Source: Firm-04 sp045591925 (GTDB lineage Bacteria; Bacillota; Clostridia; Oscillospirales; Ruminococcaceae). Taken from it: a stretch of 64,000 nt of DNA. The DNA lies in assembly GCA_045591925.1 (NCBI GenBank), contig JAZNTW010000096.1:1-64000 (forward strand), written 5' to 3'. The first letter of the stretch is position 1, and each line of letters opens with the position of its first letter. Below the pieces are notes generated by a model. It saw nothing but the letters and a program-made list of their open reading frames with translations. It did not search any database and was not told the DNA's origin. Shown here one piece after another: positions 1 to 7,457 of the stretch. Position numbers and translations under genes: made by a program.

Positions 1-1304
1 CCCTTCGCTGGGGGCGTGGATTGAAATAAATGTGCTAGGTCGTGGAAATGGGTTGACATAGTCGCCCCCTTCGCTGGGGGCGTGGATTGAAATGCGACAG
101 AAAACTGCTATACTCTATACAAAGACCGTCGCCCCCTTCGCTGGGGGCGTGGATTGAAATAACAACGCCATTGTCTCCACTATAACTGTAAAATGTCGCC
201 CCCTTCGCTGGGGGCGTGGATTGAAATAGAAGCGATGCTCTGTGCAAAATCTGCATGGGATGTCGCCCCCTTCGCTGGGGGCGTGGATTGAAATTGAACA
301 AGAGATTTCAAGCAGAATATCTGGTGATGTCGCCCCCTTCGCTGGGGGCGTGGATTGAAATTGTATATGCTGGGAATGTTTCCGGTACTCCTTTACGTCG
401 CCCCCTTCGCTGGGGGCGTGGATTGAAATTTTACAATTCCAGTCTATTGATAATTATAATGTGTCGTCGCCCCCTTCGCTGGGGGCGTGGATTGAAATTT
501 GACTATGACTGCGCCGTATTGCCGCCGCAAGCAGTCGCCCCCTTCGCTGGGGGCGTGGATTGAAATATCCGCGATATTCGGATTGAACGGGCATCCGCAG
601 GTCGCCCCCTTCGCTGGGGGCGTGGATTGAAATTTCGACCGCGGCAAAAAGGTGCAGACGATCAACTGTCGCCCCCTTCGCTGGGGGCGTGGATTGAAAT
701 TGCAAAACGGTCTTGATTCTGGTGCGTACAACCTGTCGCCCCCTTCGCTGGGGGCGTGGATTGAAATTCTTCATAGCCCACCCCATTGTAAATACTGCCA
801 TCGTGGCCCCCTTCGCTGGGGGCGTGGATTGAAATACAGACGAAACCACAATAGACGGTAGTTTGTCAGTCGCCCCCTTCGCTGGGGGCGTGGATTGAAA
901 TCTCATATGGCGGCGCACCGTCCTCCAACTTATCGTCGCCCCCTTCGCTGGGGGCGTGGATTGAAATAATCACTATGTATGGGAATGTGCGTGCGGTGAA
1001 GGTCGCCCCCTTCGCTGGGGGCGTGGATTGAAATTTGATGTTTTGCTTCGATATGGATTCCCGGCAGTCGTCGCCCCCTTCGCTGGGGGCGTGGATTGAA
1101 ATTTTTCGCTCTCCTTTAACGCACGTTTAACGCACGTCGCCCCCTTCGCTGGGGGCGTGGATTGAAATCATCTCCTCCTTAGTGCCGCCATAGCCTAATT
1201 TGAGTCGCCCCCTTCGCTGGGGGCGTGGATTGAAATGCAAATGGGTAAAATCGTAATTGATACCCGCGCTTGTCGCCCCCTTCGCTGGGGGCGTGGATTG
1301 AAAT
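1..1304 (+). CRISPR. Type I-C-like CRISPR array, trailer part
   Basis: Twenty copies of a 33-bp repeat are present. The repeat starts GTCGCCCCC and ends GGATTGAAAT, and contains the inverted pair CGCCCCC/GGGGGCG around a six-base loop. The first copy is cut by the window edge (1-27). Full copies start at 61, 128, 195, 262, 329, 397, 466, 534, 601, 668, 735, 803, 869, 935, 1002, 1070, 1136, 1204 and 1272. The 19 spacers are 33-36 bp and all different. The ATTGAAA end is typical of subtype I-C crRNA 5' handles, so transcription should run rightward and the leader and cas genes should lie left of position 1. The copy at 803 has G instead of C at its third base. I saw no spacer matching elsewhere in the window. 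The subtype is inferred from the repeat only. Confidence 0.98.
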
Positions 1305-1526
1305 ATCGTCCATGCCGTCAATCACTGATGGGATTTCCAAATCGTAAACATCCGGTTCATATTCTACGATCGTGACACTCATTCCGTCCTCATTGACCAT
1401 ACACCAGAACTCGCCCCACTTCAGCGATTCCGCTGAGGCTTTCGGTACAAGCATTTCCGGCAGCATCGCACATAACAGCGAACACAGCACTGTCGCTGCT
1501 GTAATCAGTGCTTTACATCGTTTCAT
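1305..1526 (-). pseudogene. Truncated BspA-type LRR surface protein, cut by the CRISPR array
   Basis: This is the 5' part of a secreted-protein gene. From Met at 1526 it encodes a signal peptide (MKRCKALITAATVLCSLL, ending near ASA) and then about 40 residues including GEFWCMVNEDG and DLEIPSVIDGMD. That pattern is what precedes the first leucine-rich repeat in Ruminococcus LRR_5/BspA proteins, and is like residues before the LRRs in the intact gene at 44740-46653. The frame stops being LRR-like exactly where the last CRISPR repeat begins (1304) and then reads through two repeats to a stop at 1179, so no LRR is left. The start at 1526 is preferred over 1535 because the AGAAAGG ribosome site sits nine bases upstream of it. 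Truncation by deletion or by array placement is inference. Confidence 0.7.
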
Positions 1527-1575
1527 ATTTCTCATCCTTTCTCTTATTGTAGCAGGATACCGTCCTGATTTTTAT

Positions 1576-1604
1576 ATTTTATCACAATCTCAATATAAAA
1601 TCAA
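1576..1604 (-). promoter_or_regulatory. Promoter of the truncated LRR gene, pointing into the array
   Basis: On the minus strand TTGATT (1604-1599) and TAAAAT (1581-1576) are separated by 17 bases. It lies about 50 bases upstream of the truncated gene. Transcripts from it would run antisense through the CRISPR repeats. Confidence 0.55.
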
Positions 1605-1699
1605 TAGATATTCGATAATTCAAAAGCGAAATAACAAGAGCCATATTGTGAGTAACGGCGTAAATCTTCCGTGCTCAACTCCGAACCGTCCCAAAGGCA

Positions 1700-1904
1700 A
1701 TGTACTCTGAATCACTCTAAGGGTGTCTGGCTTGGGGCGTATCGAAACAAGAAGTGATACGAAGATCTTTTTTCGTTGTCTGCTTGGCAGATAGGCTTGT
1801 CATTGCCCCAGACGGCGCCCCTTTTTACTGCACACAAAATCGCACACGCCGCAAAAGCAGTGCTGTGAAAGACACGATTTTACAATGATTTTGAATCGAA
1901 CTAG
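1700..1904. other. Non-coding stretch with several possible hairpins
   Basis: No convincing gene is seen between the truncated LRR gene and 2244. The stretch contains short inverted pairs: CGTATC/GATACG (about 1738-1761), TCTGC/GCAGA (about 1779-1791), GGGGC/GCCCC closing around them, and AAAATCG/CGATTTT (about 1836-1881). GCGCCCC followed by five T (about 1816-1825) looks like a terminator. It could be a structured RNA, but I do not recognise a family and no clear plus-strand promoter is visible. Confidence 0.25.
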
Positions 1905-1910
1905 AGAGTT

Positions 1911-1930
1911 TTCGAATCCCTCTCTTTCCG
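1911..1930 (+). other. tRNA-Ser 3'-end-like fragment, possible attachment site
   Basis: TTCGAATCCCTCTCTTTCCG reads as the T-loop, the 3' T-stem strand, the 3' acceptor strand and a discriminator G of a serine tRNA. The bases just before it do not form the matching T-stem and no tRNA body is present. Five bases downstream a strong terminator begins, as after a real tRNA gene. Such a 3' fragment is what integrase-mediated insertion into a tRNA gene leaves at the far end of an island. A chance match is possible. Confidence 0.4.
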
Positions 1931-1934
1931 TTTC

Positions 1935-1986
1935 AAAGAACGACGATGATGCGTAATTTTACGTGTTATCGTCGTTCTTTTTTGTT
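1935..1986 (+). terminator. Strong rho-independent terminator
   Basis: AAAGAACGACGAT and ATCGTCGTTCTTT form a 13-bp stem around a 20-base loop that can itself pair (CGTAA/TTACG), followed by a T run. It lies directly downstream of the tRNA-Ser-like fragment and upstream of the promoter at 2092. Confidence 0.85.
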
Positions 1987-2091
1987 TCAATGAATAATCG
2001 TCTGCTGCAATCACGACAGTATCACTTTAAATGACATTGGCACAGCATAGGTGAATTGAGTCCCCCTGCCAATCAAAACGTGATACGCCTA

Positions 2092-2120
2092 TTGAATTAG
2101 AGCACAGAATGTGTTATAAT
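2092..2120 (+). promoter_or_regulatory. Promoter of the 2-hydroxyacyl-CoA dehydratase-like gene
   Basis: TTGAAT (2092-2097) and TATAAT (2115-2120) are 17 bases apart. The leader to the start codon at 2244 would be about 115 bases. Confidence 0.7.
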
Positions 2121-2243
2121 GTAAGCAACATAATACAAGGCACACAACATATCAACAAATTTTACCTTCTAAATAACAAAGAGATTTACTATTACGTTTC
2201 CGGAATCATTGATGCGTAAAATCACAGAATAGGAGGCAGTACA

Positions 2244-3446
2244 ATGTATCAAATCAACGAAAAGCAAGTACCGGGACAAAAAACACTCATCATACCAGCC
2301 ATGTTCGACCACCATTTCCCACTCATGAAATACGCATTCTGCTCGGAGGAATACTACCCTGTCATACTGGACATTGATGATCACATCATCGAAACCGGTC
2401 TGAAATATGTCAACAACGATATGTGCAACCCCTGCATCATCAACATCGGTCAGATCATCCGCGCACTGCAAAGCGGACAGTATGACTTAAAAAATACGCT
2501 GCTGCTGATGCCGACCTTCGGCGACCGCTGCCTTGGCTCCAATTATACGGAAATCCTCAAAAAGGCGCTGCAAAAGGCGGATATTCCGGATGTCCGCGTC
2601 ATAACATTCAGCGTAAAACAAGGCGAGGACAACAAGATTCATATGCAGTATTTCATGTTTATGCGCGCTTTTTTCTCGATGCAGTACGGTGATCTTCTGC
2701 TCTACCTCTCACAGCAGATTCGTCCGTACGAAGTGAAAAAAGGTGCAACAAACAGATGTATGCAGAAATGGATCGAAACGCTGTCTCAGGATTTCCGAAC
2801 CGGAACAAATCTGAATCCCCTGCTTCTGAAAAAGCAATTCCGCAGGATCATAGCGGATTTCAAAGCGATTGAACAAACCGGTGAAAAAAAACAGCGGATC
2901 GGTATTGTCGGTGAGCTTTTCACAAGATATTGCAAATTCGGGAACCGCGACCTCGTAAAATATCTGGAGGATGCTGACTGTGAGGTCTTCATGAACGGAC
3001 TTTCCTCCTATTTTCTGTATTATATTGACAGTCACAAAAAGGAATCAGCCGGCGCAATGCGGCTTGGCTACAATGTGATCTATCGGATGATCATTACATT
3101 CCAGAAGCTCATGATGCGCTCACTGAAAGAAGCCGGTCTGTTTTCGTTTTATGATTACGGCACACTGAAAAAGCAGTTCGGCAAGGAGAAAGCAGAACTC
3201 GACAGTGTCGGAGACGGCTGGCTCATCGGCATGGATACCTGCGGATGCTTTCAGAAAGGCATCAAAAAAATCCTCGGTGTCCAGGCATTTCGATGTATTC
3301 CAAGCCATATTTACGGCAAAGGACAGTATGCCGCCATGGTCAGAAAATATCATGGCAATATTGTCGCGCTGGATTATGACTCAAGCGTGTCGGAAGTCTA
3401 TATCCAGAATCGCATTCATTTGCTGATTGACGAAGTTAGTGTGTAA
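2244..3446 (+). CDS. 2-hydroxyacyl-CoA dehydratase / activase-related protein (COG3581-like)
   Basis: This 400-residue soluble protein resembles the HgdB/BcrB-like part of 2-hydroxyacyl-CoA dehydratases and the activase-related proteins with DUF2229-type domains. The visible signs are a Cys-Pro-Cys-containing segment (MCNPCIINIGQII, about residues 60-75), RIGIVGELFTRY opening a nucleotide-binding-like fold (about 215-230), and a C-terminal block with GCFQKG, CIPSHIYGKG and ALDYDSSVSEVYIQNRI (about 335-393). In relatives these cysteines help hold an iron-sulfur cluster. The fused ATPase activase part that usually accompanies this domain is not in the gene or next to it. It starts at an ATG preceded by AGGAGG, is flanked by its own promoter and a terminator, and so is a single-gene unit. 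The family call is fairly firm; the substrate is unknown. Confidence 0.7.
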   Translation: MYQINEKQVPGQKTLIIPAMFDHHFPLMKYAFCSEEYYPVILDIDDHIIETGLKYVNNDMCNPCIINIGQIIRALQSGQYDLKNTLLLMPTFGDRCLGSNYTEILKKALQKADIPDVRVITFSVKQGEDNKIHMQYFMFMRAFFSMQYGDLLLYLSQQIRPYEVKKGATNRCMQKWIETLSQDFRTGTNLNPLLLKKQFRRIIADFKAIEQTGEKKQRIGIVGELFTRYCKFGNRDLVKYLEDADCEVFMNGLSSYFLYYIDSHKKESAGAMRLGYNVIYRMIITFQKLMMRSLKEAGLFSFYDYGTLKKQFGKEKAELDSVGDGWLIGMDTCGCFQKGIKKILGVQAFRCIPSHIYGKGQYAAMVRKYHGNIVALDYDSSVSEVYIQNRIHLLIDEVSV

Positions 3447-3487
3447 ACGCACATTCGAATGATAACTGCATACAATCAAAGCGTAAA

Positions 3488-3531
3488 CCTCTGAAAGGGT
3501 ACAGATATACTGTCCTTTCAGAGGTCATTTT
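3488..3531 (+). terminator. Terminator after the dehydratase-like gene, possibly two-way
   Basis: CCTCTGAAAGG and CCTTTCAGAGG form an 11-bp stem with an inner ACAG/CTGT pair, followed by TCATTTTTT. It sits between two convergent genes and may serve both. Confidence 0.85.
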
Positions 3532-3535
3532 TTGT

Positions 3536-5440
3536 TCAGCCTGCTTCAAACACTCCAGACTGTGTTCCAACTGTAATGGTATAGCTTTCGCCTTTGACAA
3601 TGTCTGGGCTTGACAGGATTACAAGCGCATAATCAAGTGCAGGTGTGTGGGTGAGTATGGTTTTCCCTGCGTCATCCTTTAGAACAATTTCAGTACCGGC
3701 AGATACGCCGCCAACATCGACTGCGATAATGCCTTGCTCCGATTCGCTGAAGTTCTGTGCCATTCCACCCGAAGCACCTGTTCCAATAAACGTACCGCCC
3801 GAAATGGTTGCGGAGCGATCATAATCCAGCGTTGCGGTATCGCCGCGGGTAGGGCCGCAAACAGTTGTATGTCCGCCTGTGATTTCAAGCGTGCCATTGG
3901 CATCAATACCGTCGCCGGAAGCCGTAATATTCAGTGTGCCACCCGATATGACAATGCTGCCATTACCGGTAGGCATTCCACCGCCCATTCCACCCGGACG
4001 ACCACCGAAGTTTCCGTTATCACGACCGCCAAAGCCGCTGTTATCGGTACCGCCTGCGACATTTAAGCCATCATCACTTGCGGTAAGTGTGATTTCACCG
4101 CCGAACACTTTCATGTGCTGTGCTTCCAAGCCCTCATAGCTTTCGCTGATATTGATTGTCCCTCCGCTAAGCTCTAAGGTTTCTTCGGCATGAACGCCGT
4201 CGTCTCCTGTAGCAATATCTATCGTTCCTCCTTGGATATATGCAGCGGCATTGGAATGAACCGCATCATCAGCCGAATTTATCTTAAATGTACCGCCTGA
4301 AATTGTGAAATCTCCTGTGGATTTCAGTCCTTTCATGCTTGTGCTTTCTGTTTCGGCAGCAGTCTGATTATCCGGCTCAACTCCGGGCATTTGCGGCATT
4401 TCACCGCGTCTGCCGGGTCTGCCGCCCATTCCACCGGGACGACCGCCCATGAAATCACCATAATTGTCAGAGCTTTGTTTCGTACCATTCTCGCTGCCGC
4501 CACCTGCGATAATATCAAAATTGCCACCGTCAATCTGCAAATAGCTTCCTGCGCTGATACCGTCACCCTCGGATTCAAAATTGTAATTGCCGCTGCCGAT
4601 ATAGACATAGCCTAGAGAAGCGTCCTCGATGTTTTCGGCGTGAATGCAGTCCTTGCCCGAATCGGCTGTAATGGTGGTGTTCATTGAACGAATGCTGTTA
4701 TTTGCATCAATGGCGTGAGAAGATGAATTGATGGTATAGGTTCCACCCGTAAACACCAAATCATCCTTGCAGACGATTCCGTGTCCTGCCGGAGCAGTAA
4801 TCGTAAGTTTACCCGTACCGTTAAAGGTCAAATCCTGCTTGGAAAAAATCGTTCCGTCAATGTTGTTATCATCAATCGCTGTAAAACTACCGCCGTTTGC
4901 AAGAACATTTTCGGTATTTTCCGCAAGTGTTACAACCACCTTGTCGGCTTCCTTGATATACAATGGTGCAGAGGTACTATTTGTGATATTTGCACCGTTC
5001 AGAACAATCTGTAGTTTTGCGGTGTTGGGCGCGTTTACGACGATCATACCATCCTCAAGAGTACCGCTGATGATATAGGTTGCTTCCTCTGAGATTTGAA
5101 TGGTAGAGCCTGATATTTTTACCGAATCTGAAGAAGCATCCGCGCTCGTGCCGCTCAGCTGAATGGTTACAGCAGAGGATACGTCATATTCTGCATTTTT
5201 ATCTCTGGCGGTAAACATTTCTTCATTGTTCCGTGAAATTTCCGTATCAGAAGAATCGGTTTTGGAATTGTCCGAATCGGAAGAAACTGCGTCAGAAGAT
5301 GCTTCGGCTGAATCCGTTATTTGCATTTCGTTTGCTGTGGATGAACTACTGCTGTCATTGCCTTTATCCTTATTTGTGCAGCCTGCAAGCGTACTGCATA
5401 TCAGCGATATCATCAGAAATATGGATATATACTTTTTCAT
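3536..5440 (-). CDS. Secreted carbohydrate-binding beta-helix lipoprotein (Cthe_2159-like)
   Basis: The 634-residue product has a lipoprotein signal peptide (SLICSTLAGC, lipobox Cys near residue 21). A Ser/Asp/Glu-rich spacer follows (to about 80), then a long run of short beta-strand repeats of the type DDGVHAEETLELSGGTINIS and SGDGIDANGTLEITGG. This matches the carbohydrate-binding domain-containing family whose founder, Clostridium thermocellum Cthe_2159, is a calcium-dependent acidic-sugar-binding beta-helix. Two Gly/Arg/Met/Pro-rich loops (MGGRPGGMGGRPGRRGEM and FGGRPGGMGGGMPTGNG) interrupt the repeats. The start at 5440 is preferred over 5452 because GAGGTG lies just upstream of it. It stands alone here; relatives are often beside CotH genes, which are absent. 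Binding of pectin-like polymers at the cell surface is inference. Confidence 0.75.
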   Translation of the reverse strand: MKKYISIFLMISLICSTLAGCTNKDKGNDSSSSSTANEMQITDSAEASSDAVSSDSDNSKTDSSDTEISRNNEEMFTARDKNAEYDVSSAVTIQLSGTSADASSDSVKISGSTIQISEEATYIISGTLEDGMIVVNAPNTAKLQIVLNGANITNSTSAPLYIKEADKVVVTLAENTENVLANGGSFTAIDDNNIDGTIFSKQDLTFNGTGKLTITAPAGHGIVCKDDLVFTGGTYTINSSSHAIDANNSIRSMNTTITADSGKDCIHAENIEDASLGYVYIGSGNYNFESEGDGISAGSYLQIDGGNFDIIAGGGSENGTKQSSDNYGDFMGGRPGGMGGRPGRRGEMPQMPGVEPDNQTAAETESTSMKGLKSTGDFTISGGTFKINSADDAVHSNAAAYIQGGTIDIATGDDGVHAEETLELSGGTINISESYEGLEAQHMKVFGGEITLTASDDGLNVAGGTDNSGFGGRDNGNFGGRPGGMGGGMPTGNGSIVISGGTLNITASGDGIDANGTLEITGGHTTVCGPTRGDTATLDYDRSATISGGTFIGTGASGGMAQNFSESEQGIIAVDVGGVSAGTEIVLKDDAGKTILTHTPALDYALVILSSPDIVKGESYTITVGTQSGVFEAG

Positions 5441-5539
5441 AAAACACCTCATTTCGTACCTCAGTTCATGTTTTATTATAGAATAAAATTATGAAGATAA
5501 AGTGAAAAGTTTGAAAAAAGTTTGATCAAAACTTTCGAT

Positions 5540-5707
5540 TTAAGGCAATACCGCACAGAGTTGGCAGTGCAGATACGCAGTCAGATTGTATAGAAATGGC
5601 GCCGTTGGGCTGACGTCCAGCAAGGAATTTCTGTGCAAGATGGCGGAAAATATGCAAGTAGATGTGCCGCCAAGCCGTAAGGCGGACTTTGCGCAGTGTT
5701 GCCTTAA
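5540..5707. mobile_element. MITE-like element with 18-bp terminal inverted repeats
   Basis: The left end TTAAGGCAATACCGCACA and the right end TGCGCAGTGTTGCCTTAA are inverted copies that agree at 15 of 18 positions. The 168-bp body contains an internal CCGCC/GGCGG hairpin and no believable gene, although an open frame crosses it. Both ends finish in TTAA, which may be the target duplication or part of the repeat. No second copy was seen in this window. Confidence 0.5.
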
Positions 5708-6034
5708 TGAAGGCGGTCTACCACCTGTGGCATTCAGAACTTCAAAGCAGCGCTCTCATCACGCTGCCTGATATCTGCCTATTTTAGATTTTGGGTATTT
5801 TACGACTGCACTTTTCTTGACAATTCCAAAGAACATTTCGCATACCGCATCGAAAAACGTCATCCTTTTTCGAGAACAACTTTGTTTCTATAAAAAACGA
5901 GCGTCAACAACGCAAATTCGTTATCAACACTCGATGTTTCAATCCGCAATGAAATGATTCACTCAATATTTATCTATTGCTCGACATCTATACTTAGATA
6001 ACACAAGTCCTCCCGTATTCTGAATATACAAAGC
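5708..6034. other. Intergenic stretch with no gene seen
   Basis: Between the MITE-like element and the tRNA-Pro terminator I see AT-rich sequence with stop codons in all frames and no clear promoter, RNA or conserved motif. It may be decayed DNA. Confidence 0.5.
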
Positions 6035-6066
6035 AAAAACCTTGCAGAAAAATCTGCAAGGTTTTT
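6035..6066 (-). terminator. Terminator of tRNA-Pro
   Basis: AAAAACCTTGCAGA and TCTGCAAGGTTTTT form a 14-bp stem with a four-base loop directly downstream of the leftward tRNA gene. Confidence 0.85.
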
Positions 6067-6070
6067 CATG

Positions 6071-6147
6071 TGGTCGAGGTGACAGGACTTGAACCTGCGG
6101 CCTCTGCGTCCCGAACGCAGCGCTCTACCAAACTGAGCCACACCTCG
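6071..6147 (-). tRNA. tRNA-Pro (anticodon CGG)
   Basis: On the minus strand a 7-bp acceptor stem CGAGGTG/CACCTCG encloses a D arm (GCTCAGTTTGGTAGAGC). The anticodon arm is CTGCG-TTCGGGA-CGCAG with anticodon CGG, and the T arm is GCAGG-TTCAAGT-CCTGT. Discriminator A and an encoded CCA end are present at 6074-6071. It reads CCG codons. Confidence 0.97.
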
Positions 6148-6268
6148 ATTTGAACTTTCCAGCAGTCGTCTGTCTCATGACTGCTCTGCTATTATAGCAC
6201 AAAGTTACGAAAATGTCAAGAGGAAATTCCGCAAATTGCAAAAATTATCAAAAAACACAATTTACCCC

Positions 6269-6297
6269 TTGAAATTCACAAAGAAATGTGGTATAAT
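6269..6297 (+). promoter_or_regulatory. Promoter of the SRP RNA
   Basis: TTGAAA (6269-6274) and TATAAT (6292-6297) are 17 bases apart. Transcription should start near 6304, ahead of a small GAGGC/GCCTC hairpin, and may continue into the downstream genes. Confidence 0.8.
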
Positions 6298-6340
6298 GAT
6301 ATCAGATTGAGGCTGACGCCTCTTTCGAACCGAAATATCT

Positions 6341-6476
6341 GGGGAATTCCGGATTATAGGTGTGCGGGCCCTGTGCAGCTAAGCACCGTGAACCATGTCA
6401 GGCGGGGAACCGAGCAGCATTAAGCGGATCGCTGGGCGTGCCGCAGTCAGCCTGCACACCTATGCTCCGGAATTTT
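6341..6476 (+). ncRNA. ffs: Signal recognition particle RNA (small type)
   Basis: The core motif AACCATGTCAGG, then GGGGAACCGAGCAGCATTAAG, is the SRP RNA domain IV that binds Ffh. The RNA folds as one long hairpin: AATTCCGGA pairs with TCCGGAATT and ATAGGTGTGC with GCACACCTAT. A run of eight T follows (6473-6480), acting as terminator. The mature 5' end could lie anywhere from 6304 to 6345. Its place upstream of dnaX-ybaB-recR is the usual Firmicute order. It guides membrane and secreted proteins to the translocon. Confidence 0.93.
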
Positions 6477-6512
6477 TTTTCTATCAGGCTCTATGCCGGA
6501 TCGGAGGCGCAT

Positions 6513-7442
6513 ATGGGCGACAGGCTCCGAAAATACACAAAGCAGCTTGGGAAGCTGGCTGCTCGAGCAGGACTGCCCGGTTTGCTGATATACGGCATTC
6601 TGCTCGGCTCTTTTTCCTTGCGCGACCCCTCGCAGTACGGCGAGCTTCAGCCGATCATCTATCTGCGCATCCTAATCGTTTGCTATCTGATTGTATTCGC
6701 CGTCACCTGCGCACTGCATTACAAGGATATGGTTCACGCAATTCTACGTGCAGACGAGCATTTGATCGGAAAGAACTTCGGTGGATTCCGCAAACAGGAC
6801 AAGCTCTTTTGCGCCGGTATGGAGGCCTATGCCGCGGATCGTCCACGGGAAGCGCTGGAATATTTTCTTTCGGTACAAAACGATTTTGAATTAACGCAGA
6901 CAGAAAGCGGTGTTCTTTCCTTTTATCTCGGACGCTGCTATCAGATGCTCGACTGTCCATCCAATGCGATCACCTATTATCAATCCGCGCGCGAAAACGG
7001 TTTTTCCGAACCATTCGCAAAGCTGTTCGAAGCACGCAGCTACGCCGAATGCGGTGATTTTACAAACAGTCTTTCCTGCTTTCAGGATTTGCTTGACAAT
7101 GATCCGCCGGCAGAATTTTACTTTTTATATACCGATATCGGGTATCTCTACATCAAGCAAAATCAGCCGGAGCAAGCGGAGGAATGGTTCCGCAAATCCA
7201 TCGAACACAAACAGAATTACGCATTCGCACTCGGCGGACTGGCGATTGCTGCGCTGCAAAATGGAAATTTCTCGAAAGCGCAAGAATATCACTATCAAGC
7301 GTTGATCAATCATCTTGAAAACGCGGTCGGGTTCCGCAAATATTATGAGGAAACGAAGCGTCTGATGCTTGACGCGCATCCGGAATGGGCTGAGAAATCC
7401 AGCATTTCCCCGGAGACAGCACCCGTAAAATCTGAAACCTAA
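6513..7442 (+). CDS. Membrane-anchored TPR-repeat protein
   Basis: This 309-residue protein has two hydrophobic segments near its N-terminus (LPGLLIYGILLGSF and IIYLRILIVCYLIVFAVTCAL, about residues 20-72). Tetratricopeptide-like helices follow (about 100-280; for example GYLYIKQNQPEQAEEWFRKS and GGLAIAALQNGNFSKAQEYH). The start at 6513 has GGAGG eight bases upstream; a longer frame reaching back to 6360 overlaps the SRP RNA and is not believable. It lies between ffs and dnaX, with 15 bases before dnaX, so it is probably co-transcribed. TPR proteins mediate protein contacts; the partner is unknown. Confidence 0.75.
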   Translation: MGDRLRKYTKQLGKLAARAGLPGLLIYGILLGSFSLRDPSQYGELQPIIYLRILIVCYLIVFAVTCALHYKDMVHAILRADEHLIGKNFGGFRKQDKLFCAGMEAYAADRPREALEYFLSVQNDFELTQTESGVLSFYLGRCYQMLDCPSNAITYYQSARENGFSEPFAKLFEARSYAECGDFTNSLSCFQDLLDNDPPAEFYFLYTDIGYLYIKQNQPEQAEEWFRKSIEHKQNYAFALGGLAIAALQNGNFSKAQEYHYQALINHLENAVGFRKYYEETKRLMLDAHPEWAEKSSISPETAPVKSET

Positions 7443-7457
7443 AGGAGCGTGAGAGGC

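Noticed and set aside
35..1321. Several open frames across the CRISPR array encoding repeated ISIHAPSEGGD, FNPRPQRRGR and FQSTPPAKGAT
   Set aside because: These are translations of the CRISPR repeat in three frames and have no ribosome sites or conserved protein pattern.
1700..1930. tmRNA, 6S RNA or RNase P RNA
   Set aside because: None of the conserved core motifs of these RNAs were found; only generic hairpins are visible.
5586..5771. Open frame of 61 codons over the MITE-like element
   Set aside because: It spans the terminal inverted repeat, has no ribosome site and no protein-like pattern.
6360..6512. Upstream extension of the TPR protein gene starting MCGPCAAKHREP
   Set aside because: It is the translation of the SRP RNA gene; the correct start with a ribosome site is at 6513.
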